The notes: generated by a model not told the origin, from the letters alone. A DNA stretch of 36,371 nt from Bacteroidales bacterium (GCA_015061245.1 SUWY01000021.1:1-36371), one strand, 5' to 3'. Shown: positions 25,350 through 33,647, counted from the first letter of the stretch. Translations and numbers: made by a program.

Positions 25350-26660
25350 TTAGTATAATTCAGTCAGGGTGGAGCCGGGGAAGTAGTGGGCAAGAATCTG
25401 TTGATATGAATAGCCTTTGCTTGCCATAACGGCAGCTCCAATCTGGCACAATCCAACACCATGCCCCCATCCTGCGCCATGTAGTGTAAAGCCTTGTTTG
25501 TTTTGTTCAATAATAAATGCTGAGCTGTATAGGTGACTCTCAGAGAGGGCTTTCCTGATTAACAACTCTTTTCCTATAACCTCGGTTCGCTCGGTTCCTA
25601 CAATTTTTAGTTTGGTCAAACGTCCCGATACTCCGCGTTCAATTGGTATTAAATCTTTGATAGTTCCAAACGAGTAGCCCAATCTTTTGGCAATAAGGTT
25701 TGATAGTTGCTCTGTTGTATAGTCAACTTTCCAACGGTAAAAGTCGGGGGTTTCAAGGTCGTAGTTGTTTAGAACAGAGCCTAGAATGTTTTTGTCGGTA
25801 GTGTTGCAGAAACTATCCTTTGAACCTTGAATTATCCACTCTTTTGCCTGCTCTTCGCTCTCGATTTTTATGGGCGAGGCCTCGCCCATAGGGGAATCGA
25901 TTACTTTGGCAAGGTAGGGGTGTTCTGCCTCTTCCCAGGCAGATTCGAAAAGTTCTGTTATACCTCCGCAACACTTTGAGAAGCGAGCATCGCATATTTT
26001 GCCATTAAAGGTTAACACCTCGCCATGAGTTGTTGCAAGTGCTTTGATTACCTGGGGTGTTGAGGCATTGCTGATACCTTGATAGCGTTGGCAGTGGTCA
26101 TCGGCGCATACATCGAAGTTCAAGTGATCTTCGCGGTCCCACCACTCAATGCGTTCGCCCTTTTCGCTGTTGCGGATTTGCTTTGCTCCATTTAGCTCTT
26201 TTTGCTTTTCGCGTTGTGCAAGCAGCCAACTGCGTGAAATGACTGCGTGTGCTTTTAGAAGCTCCTCGGGCGAGTTCGCACTCATCTCCGACGATATTAC
26301 ACTCTGCAAATATAGCTCTAATGGTAACTCATTTACGGCTGTAAGGTGTGAGCCCTCGTCTATAAATTTTAGTGTCCCTTTGAATTTCTGGTTTTCATTG
26401 CGCTCCCAATGGAAGTTTATTCCGATGGTTACGTTTAATAAATCGAAATTGGAATGTTCTATATCAACGGGTTCGAAACTAAGGGGAATTGTTGTGGGTT
26501 CGCCATTCAGGGTAACGGCTCCACTCTTTTCCCGCTTGATTGTTCCATGAAAATCCCTTATAAGATTGCCAAGCGAATCCTTGAATTCACCATTAAGCTG
26601 AAACTCTATAGTATTGGCAAACATAATGCCTACCTGTATGTTGGGTTGGTCGATTTTCAT
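25350..26660 (-). CDS. SpoIID/LytB domain protein (amidase enhancer family)
   Basis: A 436-aa member of the SpoIID/LytB family, which act on or stimulate cleavage of peptidoglycan glycan strands. The N-terminus (QVGIMFANTIEFQLNG) matches Bacteroidales homologues; LELYLQSVISSEMSANSPEELLKAHAVISRSWLLAQ and the C-terminal GAGWGHGVGLCQIGAAVMASKG are the family hallmarks. No signal peptide is visible. Its first 11 codons are repeated at the start of the upstream RhuM gene. Residues around MGEASPIKIE are encoded by a 22-bp perfect palindrome. Codirectional with the AmpG-like gene (68-bp gap). Confidence 0.9.
   Translation of the reverse strand: MKIDQPNIQVGIMFANTIEFQLNGEFKDSLGNLIRDFHGTIKREKSGAVTLNGEPTTIPLSFEPVDIEHSNFDLLNVTIGINFHWERNENQKFKGTLKFIDEGSHLTAVNELPLELYLQSVISSEMSANSPEELLKAHAVISRSWLLAQREKQKELNGAKQIRNSEKGERIEWWDREDHLNFDVCADDHCQRYQGISNASTPQVIKALATTHGEVLTFNGKICDARFSKCCGGITELFESAWEEAEHPYLAKVIDSPMGEASPIKIESEEQAKEWIIQGSKDSFCNTTDKNILGSVLNNYDLETPDFYRWKVDYTTEQLSNLIAKRLGYSFGTIKDLIPIERGVSGRLTKLKIVGTERTEVIGKELLIRKALSESHLYSSAFIIEQNKQGFTLHGAGWGHGVGLCQIGAAVMASKGYSYQQILAHYFPGSTLTELY
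25869..25890 (-). repeat. Perfect 22-bp palindrome encoding MGEASPI in the SpoIID gene
   Basis: The inner 20 bp read ATGGGCGAGGCCTCGCCCAT, identical to the reverse complement; one more pair extends it to 22 bp, centred on GGCC. Read on the minus strand it encodes M-G-E-A-S-P-I. This is the most symmetrical copy of the motif. Confidence 0.85.
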
Positions 26661-26672
26661 GAGTTATTGGTT
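26628..26672. repeat. Direct repeat, downstream copy flanking the RhuM-Doc gene
   Basis: Aligns without gaps to 27666-27710 (offset 1038 bp): a 26-bp identical core (26635-26660, the first codons of the SpoIID gene) inside a 45-bp stretch with about five mismatches. It contains the RhuM stop codon and the SpoIID start codon. Confidence 0.85.
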
Positions 26673-27698
26673 GTCTTGGTTTATGAGATTTACTACAACT
26701 TTTACCATTATGTCTTTCTCTTCTGTGCGGCTTTCAGCAATCATTAGCGTAAGAGCAACCAGGGTATTATCTGCTATTCGTTTGCTGCCATCGGTACGAT
26801 AGAGTATTCCATTACGTTCCATAAACCATAGGAATAGCATTGCTGCTATGCGTTTGTTTCCATCGCTGAATGAGTGGTTTTTAGTAACAAGATAGAGCAA
26901 CATTGCAGCCTTCTCTTCAATGCTCGGGTAGAGTTCAATGCCGTCAAATGTTTGGTAAATTTGTTTTATTGAACTTTTGAATGAGTTGTCTTTTTCGTTT
27001 GCAAAAAGGGCACTTTCGCCAAATTTTTCTTTAAGTCCGAGAATAGCTTCCATCGCATTTTCGTATGTGGCATGAAAGCGTTCCTCTTTGGTTGTGTTTT
27101 TTATAGTTAGTTGTTGGTAGTCATAACGGTCAAGAGTGTCAAGGGCATAGACATAGTCGGTAACAACCGATAATAGTCCTGCAGATTGATCATCGGTAAG
27201 TTTTTCTTGCGATGTTACCGTATGTGCAAGCAGGCGTACAACCTCTTTAAGTTCGTTATATCGTTCAATTTTTATTTTGTCGTTTATGGCATAGCCTTTG
27301 ATGAGGTAGTCCTTCAATATTTTGTTTGCCCATTGACGGAATCGAGTACCATTGATAGATTTTACGCGATAACCAACAGATATAATAACATCAAGATTGT
27401 AATACTCTGTATATTTTGTTTGTGTATGTCCTTCTCTACGACCATATTTCTCGGCATGTGCAATTTTTGCACACACCAAACTCTTTTCTAATTCTCCTTC
27501 CTTAAAACAGTTGCTTATATGTCGTGCAATAACTGTTCGATCACGTCCAAATAGCATTGCCATTTGGCTTTGAGATAGCCAAACGCTCTCGTTTTCTAAT
27601 TTTACATCAAGCCGGATTGTATTGTCCTCGCTTGTATATATTGCTATTGGCGATGCTTCAAGTTCGCCAACTTGTATGTTGGGTTGGTCGATTTTCAT
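26664..27698 (-). CDS. RhuM family protein with C-terminal Fic/Doc domain
   Basis: A 344-aa protein. Residues ~18-130 are the RhuM (virulence protein) domain: IRLDVKLENESVWLSQSQMAMLFGRD...RHISNCFKEGEL...YNLDVIISVGYRVKS...FRQWANKILKDYLIKGY. Residues ~205-325 carry a Doc-type motif, H275-S-F-S-D-G-N-K-R283 (HxFxDxNKR), as in Doc kinases of toxin-antitoxin systems that phosphorylate EF-Tu. No separate antitoxin ORF is evident. The first 11 residues, MKIDQPNIQVG, are copied from the downstream SpoIID gene, and it sits between two ~45-bp direct repeats, so it is an inserted accessory gene. Confidence 0.88.
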   Translation of the reverse strand: MKIDQPNIQVGELEASPIAIYTSEDNTIRLDVKLENESVWLSQSQMAMLFGRDRTVIARHISNCFKEGELEKSLVCAKIAHAEKYGRREGHTQTKYTEYYNLDVIISVGYRVKSINGTRFRQWANKILKDYLIKGYAINDKIKIERYNELKEVVRLLAHTVTSQEKLTDDQSAGLLSVVTDYVYALDTLDRYDYQQLTIKNTTKEERFHATYENAMEAILGLKEKFGESALFANEKDNSFKSSIKQIYQTFDGIELYPSIEEKAAMLLYLVTKNHSFSDGNKRIAAMLFLWFMERNGILYRTDGSKRIADNTLVALTLMIAESRTEEKDIMVKVVVNLINQDNQ

Positions 27699-27710
27699 TG
27701 GTTATAGGTT
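27666..27710. repeat. Direct repeat, upstream copy flanking the RhuM-Doc gene
   Basis: Partner of 26628-26672. It contains the stop codon of the DUF4922 gene and the start codon of the RhuM-Doc gene, mirroring the stop-start arrangement of the other copy. Confidence 0.85.
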
Positions 27711-28604
27711 AGTGGGCGAGACTTGTGTGTAAAGCTTTTCTAAAAGTTCGGCCGATTTGTATTTTTCAAAGTCTGTAGGGCGTGGGGCGATAATCAGTCC
27801 GCCCATATCTACAGCCCCCGGACTAAACATTATTCTGTCGGGGTCATCAAGGAAAAACTCCTTAGGGCGATGTTCAGAACGAGGCATAAACACCAAGTGG
27901 TACGTTTGGTTTTCATACCATGCAATCAGATTCATGCGTACTTCGGGATCTTCATTGTTGGGAGAATATTTGCTAATCTCCTTTTTGAAAAGTTCAATGA
28001 CTCTCTCTAATGAACCGGACTTAAAAAGTGTTGCAGCTCTAAGATACTCTTCGGCACGGAATACCTCTCCATCTTGTTCACCCTTGAATATTGTTCTGTT
28101 TCGGCAATCCTCTTCAATAGGCATCTCGCCTCTCGGAATTAGCTGAAAATGGGCATGGTCAGGGGCCGATGCTCCACTTTTAGGGCCATTGTAAAAGGCT
28201 GTATATCCATTGAAATCAAATGCTAACTCTAACAAGTCAGCCACTCTTCCCTCAATAAGTTGTGGTACGTGTTGCGCATCGGCAATTGTGAAGTGGCGCT
28301 TGAATATCGGGAACGGGTTTACACATATCTGGTAGTTGTGGTTGCTGTTACGTGCGCACCAAGGTATATGGTGTTGCTCAGGAACTCTGTTCGCTTCGCA
28401 AAGAAAGCATTTGCGCTCTTTTATGGAGTTTGAGTCAATTTTTGCTCCTGTCGATACAATGCGTGCAGGGTTGAATTGCAGGCGAATTTCATATTCGCCG
28501 CAATCAACTCTGTCGGTGATTATCTTTTCAAGGTTTTTGTAGTTGTCGGCGGCTGTTTGCCATCGCTCCAACTCCTCGCAAAAAAAACGCTCCAAATTAC
28601 TCAT
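27702..28604 (-). CDS. DUF4922 protein with HIT/GalT-like active-site motif
   Basis: A 300-aa protein of the DUF4922 family. The His150-Ala-His152-Phe-Gln154 motif (SAPDHAHFQLIPRG) resembles the HxHxQ of the GalT branch of the HIT superfamily, with NPFPIF and His104 upstream acting as the substrate loop. CFLC (Cys66, Cys69) may bind zinc. A nucleotide-sugar or nucleotidyl transfer/phosphorylase activity is likely, but the substrate is unknown. Originally it was probably directly upstream of the SpoIID gene before the RhuM-Doc insertion. Confidence 0.82.
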   Translation of the reverse strand: MSNLERFFCEELERWQTAADNYKNLEKIITDRVDCGEYEIRLQFNPARIVSTGAKIDSNSIKERKCFLCEANRVPEQHHIPWCARNSNHNYQICVNPFPIFKRHFTIADAQHVPQLIEGRVADLLELAFDFNGYTAFYNGPKSGASAPDHAHFQLIPRGEMPIEEDCRNRTIFKGEQDGEVFRAEEYLRAATLFKSGSLERVIELFKKEISKYSPNNEDPEVRMNLIAWYENQTYHLVFMPRSEHRPKEFFLDDPDRIMFSPGAVDMGGLIIAPRPTDFEKYKSAELLEKLYTQVSPTNL

Positions 28605-28638
28605 GCCTCCTGCCCTTTATTTTTGCTTTCGCCTTGTA

Positions 28639-28646
28639 CAAATTTA
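28639..28646 (-). promoter_or_regulatory. -7 promoter element for the DUF4922 gene
   Basis: The minus strand reads TAAATTTG, an exact TAnnTTTG match, 35 bp before the ATG; the -33 region is unconvincing. Confidence 0.45.
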
Positions 28647-28677
28647 GCCTTTCACCATTATGCTATGTCACAATATA

Positions 28678-30027
28678 TCAATAGTTTTTGTGGAACTCAA
28701 CAACAGCCTCGATTCCTTTGCGGATAATATCGAGAGGAATATTTTCGTTTGGAGAGTGAATAGCATTCGACTCCAATCCAAATCCCATTAAGATGGTTTT
28801 GATTCCCAGAATCTGCTCAAATGTAGCAATGATAGGAATACTTCCACCTCGGCGTACTGCTAATGGCTTCTTGCCAAAGGCCTTTTCAAAGCCCTTTTCA
28901 GCCGCCTTGTATGCAGGTAAATCTATAGGGCATACATAACCTTGGCCTCCGTGCATGGGGGTAACTTTAACCTTTACACTCTTTGGTGCTATGCTTTGGA
29001 TATAATTAGCGAACATCTCCGATATTTTGTGGTGGTCCTGGTTAGCTACCAAGCGACAAGAGACCTTTGCGTATGCCTTTGAGGGAAGGACAGTCTTTGC
29101 GCCCTCGCCCGTATATCCACCCCAAATTCCGCATACATCGAACGATGGACGGCAACTGTTACGTTCAAGAGTGCTGTACCCCTTCTCGCCAAATAGCTCG
29201 TCAACGTCGATTGCTTTTTTGTAGCGCTCCTCGCTGAATGGTATTGAGGCAATCATGTCGCGCTCGGCTTGTGGAACGTCAAGAACATCATCGTAGAAGC
29301 CGGGAACTGTAATGCGACCATCCTTGTCAATTACCTTGTCAATTATTCCGCAAAGTACGTTGATAGGGTTGGCAACAGCTCCTCCGAAGTGGCCTGAGTG
29401 CAGGTCGCGGTTAGGACCGGTTACTTCAATCTCCCAATATGCCAAACCGCGCAGTCCGGTGGTTAATGATGGCATATCCGCGCCTAACATGCTTGTGTCG
29501 GAAACTAAAATAATATCTGCTTTCAGAAGCTCTTTGTGCTCTTTACAGAATGCTTCAAGACTTGGAGAGCCAATCTCCTCCTCGCCCTCGAAAATGAACT
29601 TAACGTTGTTTTTTAGCAATCCGTTCTTAACAACATATTCGAATGCTTTCACCTGAATGAATGCCTGTCCTTTGTCGTCGTCGGCTCCTCGTGCCCAGAT
29701 GTGTCCGTCACGAATCTCCGGCTCGAATGGGTTACTTTTCCATAACTCAAGCGGCTCGGCAGGCATAACGTCGTAGTGCGAATATATCAAGATGGTCTTC
29801 GCACTTGGGTCAATAATCTTTTCGCCATATACTATGGGGTTACCATTCGATGGCATAATGTCAACTTTATCGGCTCCTGCCTTTAGTAACAACTCTTTCC
29901 ATCGCTCGGCGCAACGAATCATATCACTGTGGTGCTCAGGTTTGGCACTGATACTTGGTATTCTGATAAGGCTGAATAGCTCCTCAAGCATATTCGCCTC
30001 GTTTTGCTCAATGTATTGCTTTATCAT
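28678..30027 (-). CDS. M20-family dipeptidase
   Basis: A zinc dipeptidase/carboxypeptidase of 449 aa. Metal and catalytic motifs: YSHYDVMP (zinc His plus catalytic Asp), WARGADDDKGQ with the bridging aspartate, FEGEEEIGSPSL with the catalytic glutamate pair, and VSDTSML. A lid/dimerisation domain with RDLHSGHFGGAVANP follows, and RRGGSIPI and a late His near the C-terminus complete the site. No signal peptide, so cytoplasmic peptide breakdown is likely. 39 bp downstream of the M16 gene. Confidence 0.94.
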   Translation of the reverse strand: MIKQYIEQNEANMLEELFSLIRIPSISAKPEHHSDMIRCAERWKELLLKAGADKVDIMPSNGNPIVYGEKIIDPSAKTILIYSHYDVMPAEPLELWKSNPFEPEIRDGHIWARGADDDKGQAFIQVKAFEYVVKNGLLKNNVKFIFEGEEEIGSPSLEAFCKEHKELLKADIILVSDTSMLGADMPSLTTGLRGLAYWEIEVTGPNRDLHSGHFGGAVANPINVLCGIIDKVIDKDGRITVPGFYDDVLDVPQAERDMIASIPFSEERYKKAIDVDELFGEKGYSTLERNSCRPSFDVCGIWGGYTGEGAKTVLPSKAYAKVSCRLVANQDHHKISEMFANYIQSIAPKSVKVKVTPMHGGQGYVCPIDLPAYKAAEKGFEKAFGKKPLAVRRGGSIPIIATFEQILGIKTILMGFGLESNAIHSPNENIPLDIIRKGIEAVVEFHKNY

Positions 30028-30046
30028 ATTGTTTTATTGTTTATCG

Positions 30047-30054
30047 CAAATGTA
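30047..30054 (-). promoter_or_regulatory. -7 promoter element for the M20 dipeptidase gene
   Basis: The minus strand reads TACATTTG, an exact TAnnTTTG match, 20 bp before the ATG, implying a very short leader. A TTTG upstream is only 13 nt away, so the -33 box is doubtful. Confidence 0.45.
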
Positions 30055-30066
30055 ACTATTTATTTT

Positions 30067-31293
30067 TCAAACTCCGTATGTTACGCTTGAAAGTTTTTTA
30101 GGATCAAATATCTTTTCAGCTGCATTACGCAAATCATCGGGAGTCAAAGCATCGATTTTCTCGTAAATTCTATCCAGCTCGTCAACTTTGTCATACACCA
30201 AAAGGCTCTTTCCGATAGAGAGCATACTCCCCTCGTAATTCTCCGAGGCAATTGCCATTTGTGCCTTGTATTGAGCCTTGAAACGCTCCAATTTCAATGG
30301 TGTAAGGCTCTTTTCACTCAATTTTGACATCTCTTCATGGCACAGGCGAATACAGCGCTCCAGGTTATGAGAATCACATGCAAAATAGACGCTGAACACT
30401 CCCGAATCCGAATATGGAGTGTAGTTCGATTCAATCTCATAAACCAAACCGTTCTTCTCTCGTAGACGCAAATTCAATCTTGAGCCCATACTGTTGCCTC
30501 CAAGCATCTCAACCAGTAATGATAATGCTACTCGCTCATGCTCCTTTTGGTTGAATGCCCTGTTTCCGGTCATGTAATAACACTGCGCCAGGTCTTCGGG
30601 GTTATATACTTGAATCGGTTCGTAGTTGATTGGTGCAATACGTTTAATGGGCGAGGCCTCGCTCGAAACCCCATTGAAGAATTTTTCGGCCAAAGTCACC
30701 AACTTCTCGAAACGGATATTACCAACAGAGCTGAGAACCATTCTGTCGGCGGTATAGTTCCGTTCGATAAATGAAAGAATATCGCTTCGAGTCAAACCTT
30801 TTACCGATTCGGCACTTCCCAATATTTTCCGTCCTATGGGGTATCCTCGGAAAATAGTCTCTTCAAAATCGTCAAGGATGGCCTCGGATGGGTTGTCCAT
30901 GTATGAATATATTTCATCAATAACCACCTGCTTCTCACGTTCCAATTCACGTTCCGGAAATGTAGAGTTGCAAATCAGATCGGCTAACAACTCTATGGCT
31001 CGGGGATAATCTTTAGCAAGGAATGTTGAATAGACACAGGTCTCCTCTTTTGTGGTGTATGCGTTCAGGTCTCCACCCACCTCGTCCATGCGACGTAAAA
31101 TTTGAGTTGCATTACGCCTTTGAGTGCCTTTAAAAAAGACGTGTTCAAGAAAGTGTGCCAATCCATGTTCATCTGTTCGTTCATCGCGGCTTCCGACACC
31201 TATAATCAACCCATAATATGCCACCTTGTTGGGGGTATATTGGTGAATAATTCTCAAACCATTAGACAATTTTGCAATTTGATAACTTCCCAT
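30067..31293 (-). CDS. M16 (pitrilysin/insulinase) family zinc peptidase
   Basis: A 408-aa single-unit M16B peptidase. The inverted zinc motif HFLEH is at residues 47-51 and the distal glutamate in EREKQVVIDEIYSY. The C-terminal half carries the partner fold, with RLREKNGLVYEIESNYTPYSDSG (the R/Y substrate pair). No signal peptide is visible. The loop FNGVSSEASPIKRIAP contains the EASPIK peptide encoded over a GCGAGGCCTCGC palindrome shared with the SpoIID and AmpG-like genes. Confidence 0.93.
   Translation of the reverse strand: MGSYQIAKLSNGLRIIHQYTPNKVAYYGLIIGVGSRDERTDEHGLAHFLEHVFFKGTQRRNATQILRRMDEVGGDLNAYTTKEETCVYSTFLAKDYPRAIELLADLICNSTFPERELEREKQVVIDEIYSYMDNPSEAILDDFEETIFRGYPIGRKILGSAESVKGLTRSDILSFIERNYTADRMVLSSVGNIRFEKLVTLAEKFFNGVSSEASPIKRIAPINYEPIQVYNPEDLAQCYYMTGNRAFNQKEHERVALSLLVEMLGGNSMGSRLNLRLREKNGLVYEIESNYTPYSDSGVFSVYFACDSHNLERCIRLCHEEMSKLSEKSLTPLKLERFKAQYKAQMAIASENYEGSMLSIGKSLLVYDKVDELDRIYEKIDALTPDDLRNAAEKIFDPKKLSSVTYGV
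30646..30669 (-). repeat. In-frame EASPIK palindromic motif, copy in the M16 gene
   Basis: The minus strand reads TTTCGAGCGAGGCCTCGCCC and continues into ATT, encoding S-S-E-A-S-P-I. The central palindrome GCGAGGCCTCGC is perfect (30651-30662); the left arm has decayed compared with 25869-25890. Confidence 0.6.
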
Positions 31294-31322
31294 AGAGATA
31301 TAGTATGCTTCTAAATACTTTG

Positions 31323-31330
31323 CAAAGATA
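31323..31330 (-). promoter_or_regulatory. -7 promoter element for the M16 gene
   Basis: The minus strand reads TATCTTTG (exact TAnnTTTG), 29 bp before the start codon. On the plus strand the overlapping TACTTTG (31316-31322) is a one-base-short -7 box that may drive the divergent propeller gene. Confidence 0.5.
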
Positions 31331-31373
31331 CGAAAAGTTGATTAAATTTGTCGTGAATAAAACTTATGTGGAT

Positions 31374-32489
31374 ATGAATAGAAAATTAGGGTTGATAATT
31401 CTTGTATTGCTTTTTCCTGTAATTTCGTATGCGCAAGATTCCAATATAAAACTTCCTCAGATTAATACTTCTGAGATCTCGAAAATACCTCTTAAGGTGG
31501 CTGCCGAATTAATCCCATTAGAGGATGATGCAGATGTTGTGGTTGGTGAAATCAAGCAAATAAAAAGAGTGGGGGATAAATTAATTATTCTGGATACTGA
31601 CGATAATGCCGATAGAGTGGTTAACCTCTTCGATATGAGTGGTAGGCACATTCGCAGAATAGGAGTGCAAGGAAGAGCTGGTGAAGAGTATATAAGTGTT
31701 GCAGCTATAGGGGTTGATGCAAAACAGGGTAGTGTGATTTTTGCTGATGGTATGCAACAGAAATTGATATCATACACCTTAAGTGGAGAGTATACGAATA
31801 GTACAGTCTTTAAGAATGCCGGGTATATTTCAGATATATACACAGACGGAGGCAATCTGACAATGATATTCCCGATATATGGTAATTCACACTCTACATT
31901 GTTGGGGAGTTTAGAGGTGGAGAACAATATCTATTACGACATTGTAAAGTCTAAATGGAACTTTGGTGATCCGTGGGGAGCATATCATTATGCAAAATGT
32001 AGTTATACAACCAACGGACAAAACTCCTATTTTATTAAACCTCTATGTGATACAATATTTCAGTACAACCATTCCGAAAGAGTAATCTATCCGGTTTTTA
32101 CTGTTCGAGGGAAAGGCTTAAGCAAGTCATTAGATAGTTATCCGGATATAGTGAATATGCCCACAATGTTTAGAGTAGAGAATGGCATACATGCAATCTA
32201 TCTGGTTAAAAATATTTTATTTGTTTTAACGAGCGATGGCTCATATATTTATGATACCGAGAGTGGTAAGTTGTATGAAACATCGCCCACATTGCGTTTG
32301 AAACGGGAGAGTATCATTACTTCGGATGGCGAGTCGTTATATGCAGTACTTTCTCCATTGGAATTGGATGATGAGAGTAATCTTGTTGCAATGGGCATCT
32401 CTGCCGAGATGATTGCAAAGGTTAAGGCGCGTTCAGATGATAGTAATCCGGTAATAATAAAGTGGGATATTATTATGCCACAGCAATAA
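31374..32489 (+). CDS. Six-bladed beta-propeller exported protein
   Basis: A 371-aa protein counted from the ATG at 31374, which gives a clean signal peptide MNRKLGLIILVLLFPVISYAQ with cleavage after AQ; the frame is open further upstream but adds an unlikely N-terminus. This one has a signal peptidase I site and no lipobox, unlike the genes that follow. The body matches the Bacteroidales 6-bladed propeller family: VIPLED-like first strand, ILDTDDNADRVVNLFDMSGRHIRRIG, then GRAGEEY. Such proteins are usually periplasmic or surface-exposed; the ligand is unknown. Followed after 13 bp by a second propeller gene. Confidence 0.8.
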   Translation: MNRKLGLIILVLLFPVISYAQDSNIKLPQINTSEISKIPLKVAAELIPLEDDADVVVGEIKQIKRVGDKLIILDTDDNADRVVNLFDMSGRHIRRIGVQGRAGEEYISVAAIGVDAKQGSVIFADGMQQKLISYTLSGEYTNSTVFKNAGYISDIYTDGGNLTMIFPIYGNSHSTLLGSLEVENNIYYDIVKSKWNFGDPWGAYHYAKCSYTTNGQNSYFIKPLCDTIFQYNHSERVIYPVFTVRGKGLSKSLDSYPDIVNMPTMFRVENGIHAIYLVKNILFVLTSDGSYIYDTESGKLYETSPTLRLKRESIITSDGESLYAVLSPLELDDESNLVAMGISAEMIAKVKARSDDSNPVIIKWDIIMPQQ

Positions 32490-32502
32490 TAGGAGTAAAG
32501 CT

Positions 32503-33588
32503 ATGAGAAGATTTTTTTATATTCTTCTTTGCCTGTGTATGATTGCATGCGGAGAAGATACAAACTATGGTGGTAATAAAATCAACATTCCTGTTCAGGG
32601 TGTTGATGCCGGTATAAGTGATATCTTTACTGATATTTCGGTAATTCCTTTAGAAACGAATGACAGCTCGTTTATTGGCTCTATTTCAAAGATAGAGTTA
32701 AGTGATGGGAAAATTTATGTGTTGGATAAAAGTTCAACAAAGCAAGTTCATATATTTGATACGGTTGGAAACTATATATCAAGTATTGGAAATATAGGAC
32801 GCGGTAATGGTGAATATCTCAATATTGAGGATTTTACACTATGTAATGACACCGTTGTGATATTGGCAAATTCTTCAACAGTATATCTTTATGATAATCA
32901 TGGTGGCTTTATAAGTTCAAAGAAGTTATCAGAGTCGCTATTATGGAGTATTACCGGTGTTGAAGGTGGATATATTGCATCGACAAATCATCAAACCTTT
33001 ACCACGGGACAAGATGCTTATTTATTGTATAGCTTTGATAAAAGTTTGAATTTATTAGGTAAATACATAAATACATTGCCGATATATGTCCAGATGCCAC
33101 CATTTGTGCGTAATCCGTTGCAGAGTATAGGTAAAACAGTCTATTATCATGACAATTGGACTCCTAACCTATATGTATTGGATAATGGTTCCAAAATGGT
33201 AGTTGATACTATTACATACCATGGCTTTGAAAATTTTCCTACGGTGACAGCATTGGCGGATATCAACTCTTTTATGGCAAATATAACTCAGTACGATTGT
33301 ATTTTTGACTGTGTGGTAGTTGGGAATAGTTTGGTGACGGTCTATTTGAATACTCATACATTTAAAGTATTGATAACTGAATTAGACACAATGAAGAGTA
33401 CTTTGTATAATTGGAGCGACAAATATGGAGTTCCATCATTTTTGTGTGTTGATAAGAAAGGTTATATATACTCCTCTTTAAGTGTTGAGGCATTAAAGGG
33501 CTCTACTGCAATTATCTCGCAATTAGGTGATATTTCTTATCTCAAGGACGATGACAATCCGGTGATTTTAAAATTCCGATTGAAATAA
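32503..33588 (+). CDS. Six-bladed beta-propeller lipoprotein
   Basis: A 361-aa lipoprotein: signal MRRFFYILLCLCMIAC with the lipid cysteine at 16. The first blade reads ISVIPLETNDSSFIGSIS, then KIYVLDKSSTKQVHIFDTVGNYISSIG and GRGNGEY, the family signature. Cotranscribed with the gene before it (13-bp gap). The first terminator-promoter repeat begins 20 bp after its stop codon. Confidence 0.83.
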   Translation: MRRFFYILLCLCMIACGEDTNYGGNKINIPVQGVDAGISDIFTDISVIPLETNDSSFIGSISKIELSDGKIYVLDKSSTKQVHIFDTVGNYISSIGNIGRGNGEYLNIEDFTLCNDTVVILANSSTVYLYDNHGGFISSKKLSESLLWSITGVEGGYIASTNHQTFTTGQDAYLLYSFDKSLNLLGKYINTLPIYVQMPPFVRNPLQSIGKTVYYHDNWTPNLYVLDNGSKMVVDTITYHGFENFPTVTALADINSFMANITQYDCIFDCVVVGNSLVTVYLNTHTFKVLITELDTMKSTLYNWSDKYGVPSFLCVDKKGYIYSSLSVEALKGSTAIISQLGDISYLKDDDNPVILKFRLK

Positions 33589-33610
33589 TTATTAACGTAT
33601 GGTATTTCTA

Positions 33611-33647
33611 ACAATTGTCCCCTAAAAAGAGGACAGTTGTTTTTTTG
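33611..33647 (+). terminator. Terminator in repeat copy A
   Basis: Stem ACAATTGTCC / GGACAGTTGT with a 10-nt loop and a T-run. It ends transcripts from the propeller pair at 31374-33588. Confidence 0.82.

Noticed and set aside
26664-27698. RhuM-Doc gene as a standard two-gene toxin-antitoxin operon.
   Set aside because: No small antitoxin ORF (Phd-like) lies on either side; the neighbours are DUF4922 and SpoIID genes.
31305-31373. Upstream in-frame ATG extending the first propeller protein by 23 residues.
   Set aside because: The extension would bury the signal peptide, and it overlaps the divergent promoter region; the ATG at 31374 gives a proper signal sequence.
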